Assembly: GCA_003550945.1 (NCBI GenBank)
Contig: PULL01000246.1
Coordinates: 1 to 11,216, forward strand
Direction: 5' to 3'
Origin: Thioalkalivibrio sp.
GTDB taxonomy: Bacteria > Pseudomonadota > Gammaproteobacteria > Ectothiorhodospirales > Ectothiorhodospiraceae
Length of the DNA stretch: 11,216 nt
Position 1 is the first letter of the stretch. Each line of letters starts with the position of its first letter. Under the pieces are notes generated by a model. It saw only the letters and a program-made list of their open reading frames with translations, did no database searches and had not been told where the DNA came from. The position numbers and the translations under genes were made by a program. Of this stretch, positions 1-6,667 are shown piece after piece.

Positions 1-146
1 AGGAGTCGAACCGGCATTCGGGAAAAACGGGGCACGCAGTATCGCACCGACGAAATCGCGGCATAACCCGCCCACCGATCTAGATAGACCGGTGGATAGG
101 CACCACCCTGTGAGGCCTGAAGGGGGGTCGGACCAACGCAAGCCAT

Positions 147-176
147 TGAAAACACGAAATAGATACCCTGTTTTCA
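147..176. repeat. Inverted repeat TGAAAACA/TGTTTTCA
   Basis: Perfect 8-bp arms at 147-154 and 169-176 are separated by 14 bases. The core hexamer GAAAAC recurs in the next two repeats, which suggests a common motif rather than an isolated hairpin. Function unknown. Confidence 0.5.
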
Positions 177-181
177 GCGCC

Positions 182-207
182 GAAAACGCCCTTACGGCGG
201 CGTTTTC
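182..207. repeat. Inverted repeat GAAAACGCC/GGCGTTTTC
   Basis: Perfect 9-bp arms (182-190 and 199-207) flank an 8-base loop. There is no T-run beyond the stem on either strand, so this is a weak candidate for intrinsic termination. A further GAAAAC copy follows at 214-219. Confidence 0.55.
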
Positions 208-407
208 AACCCCGAAAACGCGCGCCCAGGCAATGCGGTCCCTGACCCACGGGCGACGCTGCGCCCCAAAAGCGCCGGAGCCGGAAGCGAGGGATCACCG
301 CCATCTCCCGAGGGGCACCAGCCGCGAACCAGACCCGATCGTGCTTATCGGCCCCTTTTTGCCGGCCAAAAGGCCCGTTTAAGGGTCAAAAAGCCACCAG
401 TTTTGGG

Positions 408-431
408 ATGTTTTCCCCATGAAAACATGGG
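408..431. repeat. Two overlapping, mutually exclusive hairpins
   Basis: ATGTTTTC (408-415) pairs with GAAAACAT (421-428). CCCATG (416-421) pairs with CATGGG (426-431). The two stems share bases and cannot form together. They lie about 30 bases beyond the stop codon of the minus-strand anti-sigma-like gene, so they would be in its 3' untranslated RNA. No clear T-tract follows. Confidence 0.5.
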
Positions 432-459
432 CTTGCCTTGGTCCGACCCCCGGGTGGCG

Positions 460-699
460 TTAGCGGCGCCACCAGCGCCAGGTGAAGGTGCGGCAGGGGG
501 GGCGGGGGTTTGCCGGGGGGGTGTCGGGCTGGCGATAGGCGAAGCTGACGAGTTCCTTCATGCGCTGGCGGTCGCAGATTTCCTGGCTCAGGTGCTGATC
601 GCGCGCGACGGAGCGCAGGATGTGCAGGCGATCCTCCGGGCACAACTGCCGATCGACGAAGGCGTTGAGCATTTCTTCACTGATCGGTCGTTTGGACAT
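460..699 (-). CDS. Small anti-sigma-factor-like protein (79 aa)
   Basis: The N-terminal half has the pattern of small anti-sigma/zf-HC2-like proteins: ISEEMLNAFVDRQLCPEDR at residues 6-24 (usual form 'L.AFVDGEL...ER'), followed by a helix ending near residue 56 (LVSFAYRQ). Such domains in the family bind and hold sigma factors, but the HxxxCxxC zinc motif is absent (only C20, C42 and C69) and there is no membrane segment. A proline-rich linker (58-68) leads to an unusual Trp/Arg tail, RTFTWRWWRR (70-79). The start is well supported by AAGGAGA at 704-710, five bases upstream of ATG. It is divergent from gmk, and no sigma-factor gene is visible here. The final third is encoded through C7, C5 and C7 runs. 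The fold assignment is by pattern; the partner is unknown. Confidence 0.65.
   Translation of the reverse strand: MSKRPISEEMLNAFVDRQLCPEDRLHILRSVARDQHLSQEICDRQRMKELVSFAYRQPDTPPANPRPPCRTFTWRWWRR
496..528 (+). repeat. G-tract cluster (G7, G5, G7, G3)
   Basis: G runs lie at 496-502, 504-508, 515-521 and 526-528, with loops of 1, 6 and 4 bases. This fits the simple G-quadruplex pattern on the plus strand, which is the template strand of the minus gene it overlaps. The two G7 runs lie inside codons for the proline-rich part of that gene and are candidate slippage sites. Confidence 0.6.
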
Positions 700-935
700 C
701 AGGTCTCCTTCGGGTTCTCTTCCTGCCGGCTTCCATGCAATTTGCAGGCCGGGAACGGAAGGCCAATCGCCGGGATAGGCGCTTGCCTTCTGGCAAAAGA
801 CGATCAGTGGCCGGTCTGCATTCCTCCGTTCACAAATATGGGCTGGCGAGAGCGTGCCTGCGCCAACGCCGGCTGGCGGCGAGGCGTCGGGGCTCAGTAA
901 ACTCGTGGCCCCAAAAACGACACCCGGAAGCGCCG
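700..935. promoter_or_regulatory. Divergent spacer between the anti-sigma-like gene and gmk
   Basis: This spacer must hold the promoter(s) for the gmk operon and for the divergent small gene. I see no convincing -35/-10 pair on either strand. An A/T patch at 831-839 is the most promoter-like spot. A small hairpin, TTGCC (783-787) with GGCAA (792-796), is present. A GGAAG at 926-930 sits five bases before the gmk ATG and is the likely ribosome binding site. Confidence 0.35.
704..710 (-). promoter_or_regulatory. Ribosome binding site of the anti-sigma-like gene
   Basis: AAGGAGA on the minus strand, ending four to five bases before the ATG at 699. It is one of the best Shine-Dalgarno matches in the window and decides in favour of this gene being real. 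Confidence 0.7.
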
Positions 936-1586
936 ATGAACGAAAACGACACTACGCCCCGAGGCACGCTCTACATCGTTTCCGCGCCTTCCGGCGCCGG
1001 AAAGACCAGTCTCGTTGCCGCGCTCTTGCAGGAACTCGAGGGCGTGGTTCTCTCCGTATCGCACACCACGCGCAAGCCGCGCCCGGGAGAGATCGACGGA
1101 CAGCACTACCACTTCGTCAGCGCCGAACGCTTTCTGGATATGATCGAGGCCGGCGACCTGCTGGAACACGCGAAGGTCTTCGACAATTTCTACGGCACCT
1201 CGCGCGCGGCGGTCGAGGCCCAGATGGACGCAGGGCAGGACGTAATCCTGGAGATCGACTGGCAGGGGGCGCGCCAGGTGCGCGTTGCGATCCCCGAGGC
1301 ACAGTCGATCTTCATCCTGCCGCCGTCGCGCACCGAATTGGAGCAGCGGCTGCGCGGACGCGGTCAGGACGACGAGTCGGTGATCCAGCGCCGGCTGCGC
1401 GACGCGGAGTCCGACAGCTCGCACTACGACGAGTACGGCTACACCGTGGTGAACAGCGATTTCGAGCAGGCGGTGCGGGACCTCGCGAGCATCTTCCGCG
1501 CCAACCGCTTGCGCACGCCCGAACAAGCGGCGCGCAACCGCGCAATGATCAAGTCCTTGTTGGCGGGGGCACCGCCCTCGGCGTAA
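936..1586 (+). CDS. gmk: Guanylate kinase
   Basis: Cytosolic enzyme converting GMP (or dGMP) plus ATP to GDP plus ADP, essential for guanine nucleotide supply. The 216-residue product matches the usual length of about 205-210. The P-loop APSGAGKTSL lies at residues 17-26, with the GMP-binding segment TTRKPRPGE at 44-52. Next come GDLLEHAKVFDNFYGTS (73-89) and VILEIDWQG (103-111), then the lid arginines in RLRGRGQDDESVIQRRL (138-154). The frame stays open upstream to 735, but the ATG at 936 is preferred because it puts the P-loop near residue 20 as in the family, is preceded by GGAAG, and the upstream extension is an arginine-rich sequence unlike Gmk. It is the first gene of the gmk-rpoZ-spoT cluster, and its product feeds the GDP/GTP pool used by SpoT. 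Confidence 0.97.
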   Translation: MNENDTTPRGTLYIVSAPSGAGKTSLVAALLQELEGVVLSVSHTTRKPRPGEIDGQHYHFVSAERFLDMIEAGDLLEHAKVFDNFYGTSRAAVEAQMDAGQDVILEIDWQGARQVRVAIPEAQSIFILPPSRTELEQRLRGRGQDDESVIQRRLRDAESDSSHYDEYGYTVVNSDFEQAVRDLASIFRANRLRTPEQAARNRAMIKSLLAGAPPSA

Positions 1587-1622
1587 GATGAAGGGCCGTA
1601 ACTGACTCATTCTGGATTTGAA

Positions 1623-1898
1623 ATGGCCCGTATCACTGTCGAGGACTGCCTCGAACACGTAGACAACCGCTTCGAGCTGGTGCTGATGGCCGCTCGGCGT
1701 GCCCGTCACATCTCCCACGGCAAGGAGCCGCGGGTGCCGGACGACAACGACAAGCCCACCGTGATCGCGCTGCGCGAGATCGCCGAGGGACTGGTCGGAC
1801 CGGAAGTGTTCGACGAGCCGGACGAGCGCCCGCAGCCGCAGATGCTGGACTTCAGCACCATTCGGCACCTGGAGCAGCTGGACGCCGACGACCGCTGA
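1623..1898 (+). CDS. rpoZ: RNA polymerase omega subunit
   Basis: Small subunit that supports folding and assembly of the beta-prime subunit and, in E. coli, contributes to one ppGpp-binding site of RNA polymerase. The 91-residue length equals that of E. coli omega. Diagnostic segments are MARITVEDCLEHVDNRFELV at 1-20, the AARRARHI helix (23-30), and NDKPTVIALREIAEGLV (42-58). The C-terminal tail is acidic and variable, as is normal for the family. It lies 36 bases after gmk and 12 bases before spoT, so the three genes are very probably co-transcribed. No good Shine-Dalgarno sequence precedes the ATG; translation may depend on coupling or a weak site. Confidence 0.97.
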   Translation: MARITVEDCLEHVDNRFELVLMAARRARHISHGKEPRVPDDNDKPTVIALREIAEGLVGPEVFDEPDERPQPQMLDFSTIRHLEQLDADDR

Positions 1899-1910
1899 AC
1901 CCCTTCCGCC

Positions 1911-4085
1911 ATGAGCTCCGCGCTTCCGACCGTCGGGGCCGTCGCCAAACCGTCCACCGACTCCTCGCGTTTCCTGATCAGCGACCTGTGCGCTGAGCTG
2001 GAGTCCTACCTCGAGCCGCAGCAGATCCACGAGGTCTACCGGGCCTACCTGTTCGGGGCGGAGGCGCACGAGGGCCAGACGCGGCAGACCGGGGAGCCGT
2101 ATATCTACCATCCGCTGGCGGTCGCCCGGACCATGGGCGAGATGCGGATGGACCACAAGGCCATCGTCGCGGCGATCCTCCACGATGTGATGGAGGACAC
2201 CCAGACCAGCAAGGAGCGCATCCTCAACGAGTTCGGTGCGGAGGTCGCGGAGCTGGTCGACGGCGTGTCGAAGCTCACGCACCTGCAGTTCCGCAGCAAG
2301 GCCGAGGCGCAGGCCGAGAATTTCCGCAAGATGATGCTCGCGATCACCCAGGACATCCGGGTGATCCTGATCAAGCTCGCGGACCGGCTGCACAACATGC
2401 GCACCCTCGGGGTGATGCGTCCGGACAAGCGCCGCCGCATCGCCGGCGAGACGCTGGAAATCTACGCGCCGATCGCGCAGCGCCTGGGCATGAACCGGGT
2501 CCGCCGCGAGCTGGAGCGCCTGGGCTTCGCGGCCAAGTATCCGTTCCGCTACGCGGTACTGGAAGAAGCGCTGCAGCGCGCCCGCGGCCACCGGCGCGAG
2601 CCGATGCAGAAAATCGAGGCCGCGATCACCCAACGGATGGAATCGGCGGAGATCGAGGCACGTATCTTCGGTCGCGAGAAGGGCATCTACAGCATCTACC
2701 GCAAGATGCAGGAGAAGCGGCTCCCGTTCCGGGAAGTGATGGACGTCTTCGCGCTACGCATCGTCGTCGGCGACATCGACAGCTGCTACCGCGCACTGGG
2801 CGTGGTGCACAACCTCTACAAGCCGGTGCCCGGACGCTTCAAGGACTACATCGCGATCCCGAAGTCGAACGGGTACCAGTCGCTGCACACGGTGCTGTTC
2901 GGACCGCACGGCAGCCCGATCGAGGTGCAGATCCGCAGCCACGAGATGGATCGGGTCGCGCAGAGCGGCATTGCCGCGCACTGGCAGTACAAGGCCGGCG
3001 ACGACTCCGCGATCACTGCACAGACCCGCGCCCGCGAGTGGCTGAAGGATGTGCTGGAGATCCAGAACAACGTAGGCAGTTCGATCGAGTTCCTCGAGAA
3101 CGTGAAGGTCGACCTGTTCCCCGACGAGGTCTACACCTTCACCCCGATGGGCGAGATCATGGTGCTGCCGCGCGGCTCAACGCCGGTGGACTTCGCCTAT
3201 GCGGTGCACTCCGACATCGGCAACCGCTGCGTGGCCGCGAAGATCGACCGCCAGCTGGCGCCGCTGTCCGTGCGCCTGCAGAGCGGTCAGACGGTGGAAA
3301 TCGTCACCGCGAAGGGCGCGCGCCCGAACCCGGCCTGGCTGTCGTTCGTGGTCACCGGCAAGGCCCGCTCGGGCATCCGTCACTGCCTGAAGACGCTGCA
3401 GGCCGACGAGGCCATGGTGCTGGGCCGGCGCCTGATGGAGAAGGCCCTCAGCACGCTCGGGCAAAGCCTCGGCCAGATATCCCCGGCCCGTCTCGACGAG
3501 GTGCTGGACGCGATGAAGCTGCCGGACATCGACGCGCTGCTGGTCGAGATCGGCCTCGGCAATCGCATGGCCACGCTGGTGGCCCGGCAGCTGGTGGGCC
3601 AGGAGCCTGCGGACGACGAAGAGGAATGCGACAGCACCGGCGCGGTACTCGCGGTGAAGGGCACCGAGGGCCTGGTGGTGAACTACGGGCGCTGCTGCCA
3701 CCCGATTCCCGGCGACCCGATCATCGGGCTGCTTAGCGCGGGGCGCGGGCTCGTCGTGCACCGCGAGAACTGCCGCAACGTAGGGGAGCAGCGCGAACGG
3801 GCCGACCGCACGGTCGCGCTGGAGTGGTCGAACGAACCGGGCGCCGAATTTGCGGTCTCGGTGCGCGCGCAGACGGCCAACCGCCGCGGCGCGCTGGCCG
3901 AAATGGCGTCGGTGATCGCCGACCACGGCTCAAACATCGAGCACATCTCGTTCAACGAACGCGACGGCCACACCACCGCGATGACCTTCACGCTGACCGT
4001 CCGCGGCCGCCGCCACCTCGCACAGATCATCCGCTCCCTGCGCCGCCTGAACGACGTGCTGCGCGTACAGCGCAGCAAGGGCTGA
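1911..4085 (+). CDS. spoT: Bifunctional (p)ppGpp synthetase/hydrolase SpoT
   Basis: Long RelA/SpoT homologue of 724 residues (E. coli SpoT about 700) that makes (p)ppGpp from ATP and GDP/GTP and hydrolyses it. The hydrolase HD domain looks active: H67, H91-D92, E95-D96 and LADRLHN with D158 and N162. The synthetase domain includes GREKGIYSIYRKM (254-266), DVFALRIVV with D278, RFKDYIAIPKSNGYQSLHT (309-327) and EVQIR with E338, so its catalytic acids are retained. A TGS domain starts at DEVYTFTPMGE (405-415). The conserved-cysteine region NYGRCCHPIPGD is at 591-602 and a C-terminal ACT domain at about 648-724. With both active sites kept, this is SpoT rather than a hydrolase-dead RelA. The start follows rpoZ by 12 bases with no clear Shine-Dalgarno, as expected for coupled translation. 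Confidence 0.97.
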   Translation: MSSALPTVGAVAKPSTDSSRFLISDLCAELESYLEPQQIHEVYRAYLFGAEAHEGQTRQTGEPYIYHPLAVARTMGEMRMDHKAIVAAILHDVMEDTQTSKERILNEFGAEVAELVDGVSKLTHLQFRSKAEAQAENFRKMMLAITQDIRVILIKLADRLHNMRTLGVMRPDKRRRIAGETLEIYAPIAQRLGMNRVRRELERLGFAAKYPFRYAVLEEALQRARGHRREPMQKIEAAITQRMESAEIEARIFGREKGIYSIYRKMQEKRLPFREVMDVFALRIVVGDIDSCYRALGVVHNLYKPVPGRFKDYIAIPKSNGYQSLHTVLFGPHGSPIEVQIRSHEMDRVAQSGIAAHWQYKAGDDSAITAQTRAREWLKDVLEIQNNVGSSIEFLENVKVDLFPDEVYTFTPMGEIMVLPRGSTPVDFAYAVHSDIGNRCVAAKIDRQLAPLSVRLQSGQTVEIVTAKGARPNPAWLSFVVTGKARSGIRHCLKTLQADEAMVLGRRLMEKALSTLGQSLGQISPARLDEVLDAMKLPDIDALLVEIGLGNRMATLVARQLVGQEPADDEEECDSTGAVLAVKGTEGLVVNYGRCCHPIPGDPIIGLLSAGRGLVVHRENCRNVGEQRERADRTVALEWSNEPGAEFAVSVRAQTANRRGALAEMASVIADHGSNIEHISFNERDGHTTAMTFTLTVRGRRHLAQIIRSLRRLNDVLRVQRSKG

Positions 4086-4099
4086 TCCTCCGCGGATTG

Positions 4100-4116
4100 C
4101 GGCGGAAGTCCCGCCG
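4100..4116 (+). repeat. GC-rich hairpin between spoT and ridA
   Basis: CGGCGG (4100-4105) pairs with CCGCCG (4111-4116) across a five-base loop, 15 bases after the spoT stop. No T-run follows, so it is not an intrinsic terminator. It could stabilise the spoT 3' end or separate spoT from ridA expression. Confidence 0.4.
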
Positions 4117-4147
4117 CCGGTATCGTGGCGGTTTCGGCCATCGCCCC

Positions 4148-4154
4148 AAGGAGG
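4148..4154 (+). promoter_or_regulatory. Ribosome binding site of ridA
   Basis: AAGGAGG, nine bases before the ATG at 4164. It fixes the ridA start and rejects an in-frame ATG at 4125, which would add 13 residues unlike the family. Confidence 0.8.
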
Positions 4155-4163
4155 ATTCACAGC

Positions 4164-4553
4164 ATGACGCGCGAGATCATCAAGACCGACGCCGCCCCCG
4201 CCGCCATTGGCACCTATTCGCAGGGGGTCCGGGTCGGCGACACCGTGTACCTCTCCGGCCAGATCCCGCTGCAGCCGGCGACCATGGAACTCGTCGAGGG
4301 CGACATCGAAGTGCAGATCCGGCAGGTCTTCGACAATCTCGCGGCGGTGGCGAATGCCGCGGGCGCCACGATGAAAGATGTCGCGAAGCTGAACGTGTTC
4401 CTCACCGACCTCAGCCACTTCCCGCTGGTGAACCAGGTGATGAGCGAGTACTTCAGCGAGCCCTACCCGGCGCGGGCCGCGATCGGCGTCGCCGCGCTGC
4501 CCAAGGGCGCCGAGGTCGAGATGGACGCGATCCTGTACCTGCCGCAGTCCTGA
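4164..4553 (+). CDS. ridA: RidA family reactive enamine/imine deaminase
   Basis: Cytosolic YjgF/YER057c/UK114 protein that speeds hydrolysis of reactive 2-aminoacrylate and related enamines/imines produced by PLP enzymes, protecting other PLP enzymes. At 129 residues it matches the family. Signature features: GTYSQGV with Y18 (16-22), VYLSGQIPL (28-36), the helix with DNLAAVANAAGA (57-68), KLNVFLTDL (75-83) and YPARAAIGV with R104 (101-109). R104 is the counterpart of the substrate-binding Arg105 of E. coli RidA, and E119 (EVEMDA, 117-122) fits the catalytic-site glutamate. It therefore looks like an active RidA-subfamily member. It sits 78 bases after spoT with its own strong ribosome binding site and takes the place trmH has between spoT and recG in E. 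coli. From memory, pseudomonads also have a RidA-family gene after spoT. Confidence 0.95.
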   Translation: MTREIIKTDAAPAAIGTYSQGVRVGDTVYLSGQIPLQPATMELVEGDIEVQIRQVFDNLAAVANAAGATMKDVAKLNVFLTDLSHFPLVNQVMSEYFSEPYPARAAIGVAALPKGAEVEMDAILYLPQS

Positions 4554-4581
4554 TCCGACCCGCGAAGCGCGACCGCGGCGA

Positions 4582-6648
4582 ATGGATCTCGACGCTCCGC
4601 TGACCTCCTTCAAGGGCGTAGGCCCGAAACAGGCCGAGCGGCTCGCGCGCCTCGGCCTGGCGCACGCGCACGACCTGCTGCTGCACCTGCCGCTGCGCTT
4701 CGAGGACCGGACCCGGCTCACGCCCCTGGCGCGCCTGCGCGCGGGGACCACCGCACTGTTCGAGGGCACGGTCGAGGCCACCGAAATCGCGCATGGCCGG
4801 CGGCGCATGCTGCTGGTGCGCCTGGAAGACGGTGGCGCGCGCCTGGTGCTGCGCTTCTTCCATTTCGGCACCGCCCAGCAGCGCTCCTTCGCAGCCGGTG
4901 TGCGGGTGCGCTGTTTCGGCGAGGTGCGCGGGCTGCCCGGGGGCTTGGAGTGCGTGCACCCGGAATACCGGATCCTGCGCGGGCCACCGCCACCGCTGGA
5001 GCCCGCGCTCACCCCGGTCTACCCGGCCGCGGAGGGCGTTTCCCAGCGGCTGCTGCGCGACCTGGTCGCATCGGTGCTGCCGGAAGCACAGCGCCTGCAG
5101 GATGTACTGCCCGAACTGGAGGAGCAGGGTCTGCCCGGCTTGGCCGACGCGTTGCGCGAGCTGCACCAGCCCACCGCGTCGGCGGCCGAAGCCCCGCTGC
5201 TGGAACCCTCCGGATCCAATGGCCGAAGCCGCGCGCTGACCCGTCTGGTGCTGGAGGAGCTCTGTGCCCACCAGCTCGCGCTGATGCTGAACGCGGGCTC
5301 ACGGCCGCAGGGCCGGGCGCCAAAGCTCAAGCCCGGTGGATCGCTTTGGCCGCGGCTGCTGGAAGACCTGCCGTTCACGCTGACCCGCGCGCAGGAGCGT
5401 GCGATCGCCGAAATTCGCGGCGACCTGGCGCGCGAGCTGCCAATGAACCGGCTGCTGCAGGGCGACGTTGGTTCGGGCAAGACGCTGGTCGCGGTGGCGG
5501 CCGCACTCACCGCGATCGAGTCCGGCTACCAGGTCGCGTTCATGGCCCCCACCGAGCTGCTGGCGCGCCAGCACGCGCGCAATCTCTCGGGCTGGCTGGA
5601 TCCGCTAGGCGTCGGGCTGGCCTGGCTCGGCGGCCGTCAGCGCAAGGTCGAACGTGAGGCATTGCTCGAGGGGCTGGCCTCCGGCAAGCAGGAACTCGCG
5701 GTCGGCACCCACGCGCTGTTCCAGGAACAGGTGGCGTTCGCCCGTCTGGGGCTGGCGATCATCGACGAACAGCACCGCTTCGGCGTGCACCAGCGCATGG
5801 CACTGCGCGACAAGGGCAGCGGCCTGGTGCCGCACCAGCTGATCATGACCGCGACACCGATCCCGCGCACGCTGGCGATGTCGCTGTATGCGGACCTCGA
5901 CCAATCGGTGCTGGACGAACGCCCGCCCGGGCGCACACCGGTGAAGACCGCGCTGATCAGCAGCGAGCGCCGCGACGAGGTGATCGAGCGCATCCGGGTG
6001 GCCTGCGGCGAAGGGGTGCAGGCCTACTGGGTCTGCCCGCTGATCGAGGAATCCGACGTACTGGAGGCGGAGGCGGCGGAGAGCACCACCGAACGCCTGC
6101 GTGCGGCGCTGCCGCATCTGCGCATCGAGCGGGTGCACGGGCGCATGAAGGGCGGCGACCGCGACGCGGTGATGGACGCTTTCCGCCGCGGCGAGATCGA
6201 CCTGCTGGTCGCGACCACGGTGATCGAGGTCGGCGTCGACGTGCCCAACGCGAGCCTGATGATCATCGAGAACGCGGAGCGCATGGGCCTTTCGCAACTG
6301 CACCAGCTGCGCGGGCGGGTCGGACGCGGGCACCGGAGCAGCGCCTGCGTGCTGCTGTACCGACCGCCGCTGGGCGAGATCGCGCGCGAGCGACTGGAGG
6401 CGATGCGCCGCACCGACAACGGCTTCGAAATCGCCGAAGTGGACCTGAAGATCCGTGGCCCCGGCGAAATGCTCGGCACCCGCCAGACCGGCGACCGCGC
6501 CTACCGCGTTGCCGACTGGTCCCGCGACCAGGACCTGATGGACACCGCCACTCATCTCGCCCAGCAGATCTTACCCGACCGCCAACGCACCCAGACCCTG
6601 ATCCGCCGCTGGCTAGGCTCCGCGGTGCACTACGGCAGCGTGGGATGA
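4582..6648 (+). CDS. recG: ATP-dependent DNA helicase RecG
   Basis: Monomeric superfamily 2 translocase that binds branched DNA, regresses stalled replication forks and processes R-loops and Holliday junctions. The 688-residue length matches E. coli RecG (693). The N-terminal wedge/OB domain includes FKGVGPKQAERLARLG (9-24) and an ALFEGTVE strand near residue 60. Motor motifs are Walker A GDVGSGKT (294-301), the DEQH box (395-398), TATPIPRT (423-430) and the motif VI region QLRGRVGRG (575-583). The region after motif VI extends to the expected C-terminal TRG-type segment. All motor residues appear intact. It starts 28 bases after ridA without a clear Shine-Dalgarno and is the last gene of the plus-strand block. 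It converges on the acyltransferase gene, leaving only 19 bases between the stops and no visible terminator. Confidence 0.97.
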   Translation: MDLDAPLTSFKGVGPKQAERLARLGLAHAHDLLLHLPLRFEDRTRLTPLARLRAGTTALFEGTVEATEIAHGRRRMLLVRLEDGGARLVLRFFHFGTAQQRSFAAGVRVRCFGEVRGLPGGLECVHPEYRILRGPPPPLEPALTPVYPAAEGVSQRLLRDLVASVLPEAQRLQDVLPELEEQGLPGLADALRELHQPTASAAEAPLLEPSGSNGRSRALTRLVLEELCAHQLALMLNAGSRPQGRAPKLKPGGSLWPRLLEDLPFTLTRAQERAIAEIRGDLARELPMNRLLQGDVGSGKTLVAVAAALTAIESGYQVAFMAPTELLARQHARNLSGWLDPLGVGLAWLGGRQRKVEREALLEGLASGKQELAVGTHALFQEQVAFARLGLAIIDEQHRFGVHQRMALRDKGSGLVPHQLIMTATPIPRTLAMSLYADLDQSVLDERPPGRTPVKTALISSERRDEVIERIRVACGEGVQAYWVCPLIEESDVLEAEAAESTTERLRAALPHLRIERVHGRMKGGDRDAVMDAFRRGEIDLLVATTVIEVGVDVPNASLMIIENAERMGLSQLHQLRGRVGRGHRSSACVLLYRPPLGEIARERLEAMRRTDNGFEIAEVDLKIRGPGEMLGTRQTGDRAYRVADWSRDQDLMDTATHLAQQILPDRQRTQTLIRRWLGSAVHYGSVG

Positions 6649-6667
6649 CCGCCACCCCCGGCCCTTG

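Larger units (their letters stand above)
1..459. other. Gene-poor leading region with GAAAAC/GTTTTC palindromes
   Basis: No gene in this stretch can be supported. One plus frame is open from the window edge to a TAA at 64-66, and another from base 2 to 382. Neither translation resembles a known domain, so the ends of an upstream gene cannot be told from chance. The sequence is richer in A/T runs than the flanking genes. It contains three perfect inverted repeats: TGAAAACA 147-154 with TGTTTTCA 169-176, GAAAACGCC 182-190 with GGCGTTTTC 199-207, and ATGTTTTC 408-415 with GAAAACAT 421-428. A CCTTTT/AAAAGG pair lies at 354-359/368-373. None is followed by a convincing T-tract, so none is called a terminator. 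Confidence 0.5.

Noticed and set aside
1..22. tRNA 3'-end-like sequence on the minus strand (GGTTCGACTCC)
   Set aside because: Only two base pairs flank the TTCGACT loop before a mismatch, and no anticodon or D arm can be folded from bases 20-70, so the match is taken as chance.
2..382. Frame open from the window edge to 382, including a 96-residue frame starting at 92
   Set aside because: Arg/Pro-rich translation without any recognisable motif, no ribosome binding site, and GC-rich DNA gives long open frames by chance. The true 5' end is outside the window, so a partial gene cannot be fully excluded.
403..900. 165-residue plus-strand frame
   Set aside because: It lies antisense to the anti-sigma-like gene, which has a strong ribosome binding site and family pattern; the translation itself shows no domain.
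894..2633. 579-residue minus-strand frame
   Set aside because: It is the complementary shadow of gmk, rpoZ and the 5' part of spoT, all firmly identified on the plus strand.
6649..6667. Bidirectional terminator between recG and the acyltransferase gene
   Set aside because: The 19 bases between the convergent stops contain no stem or T-tract.
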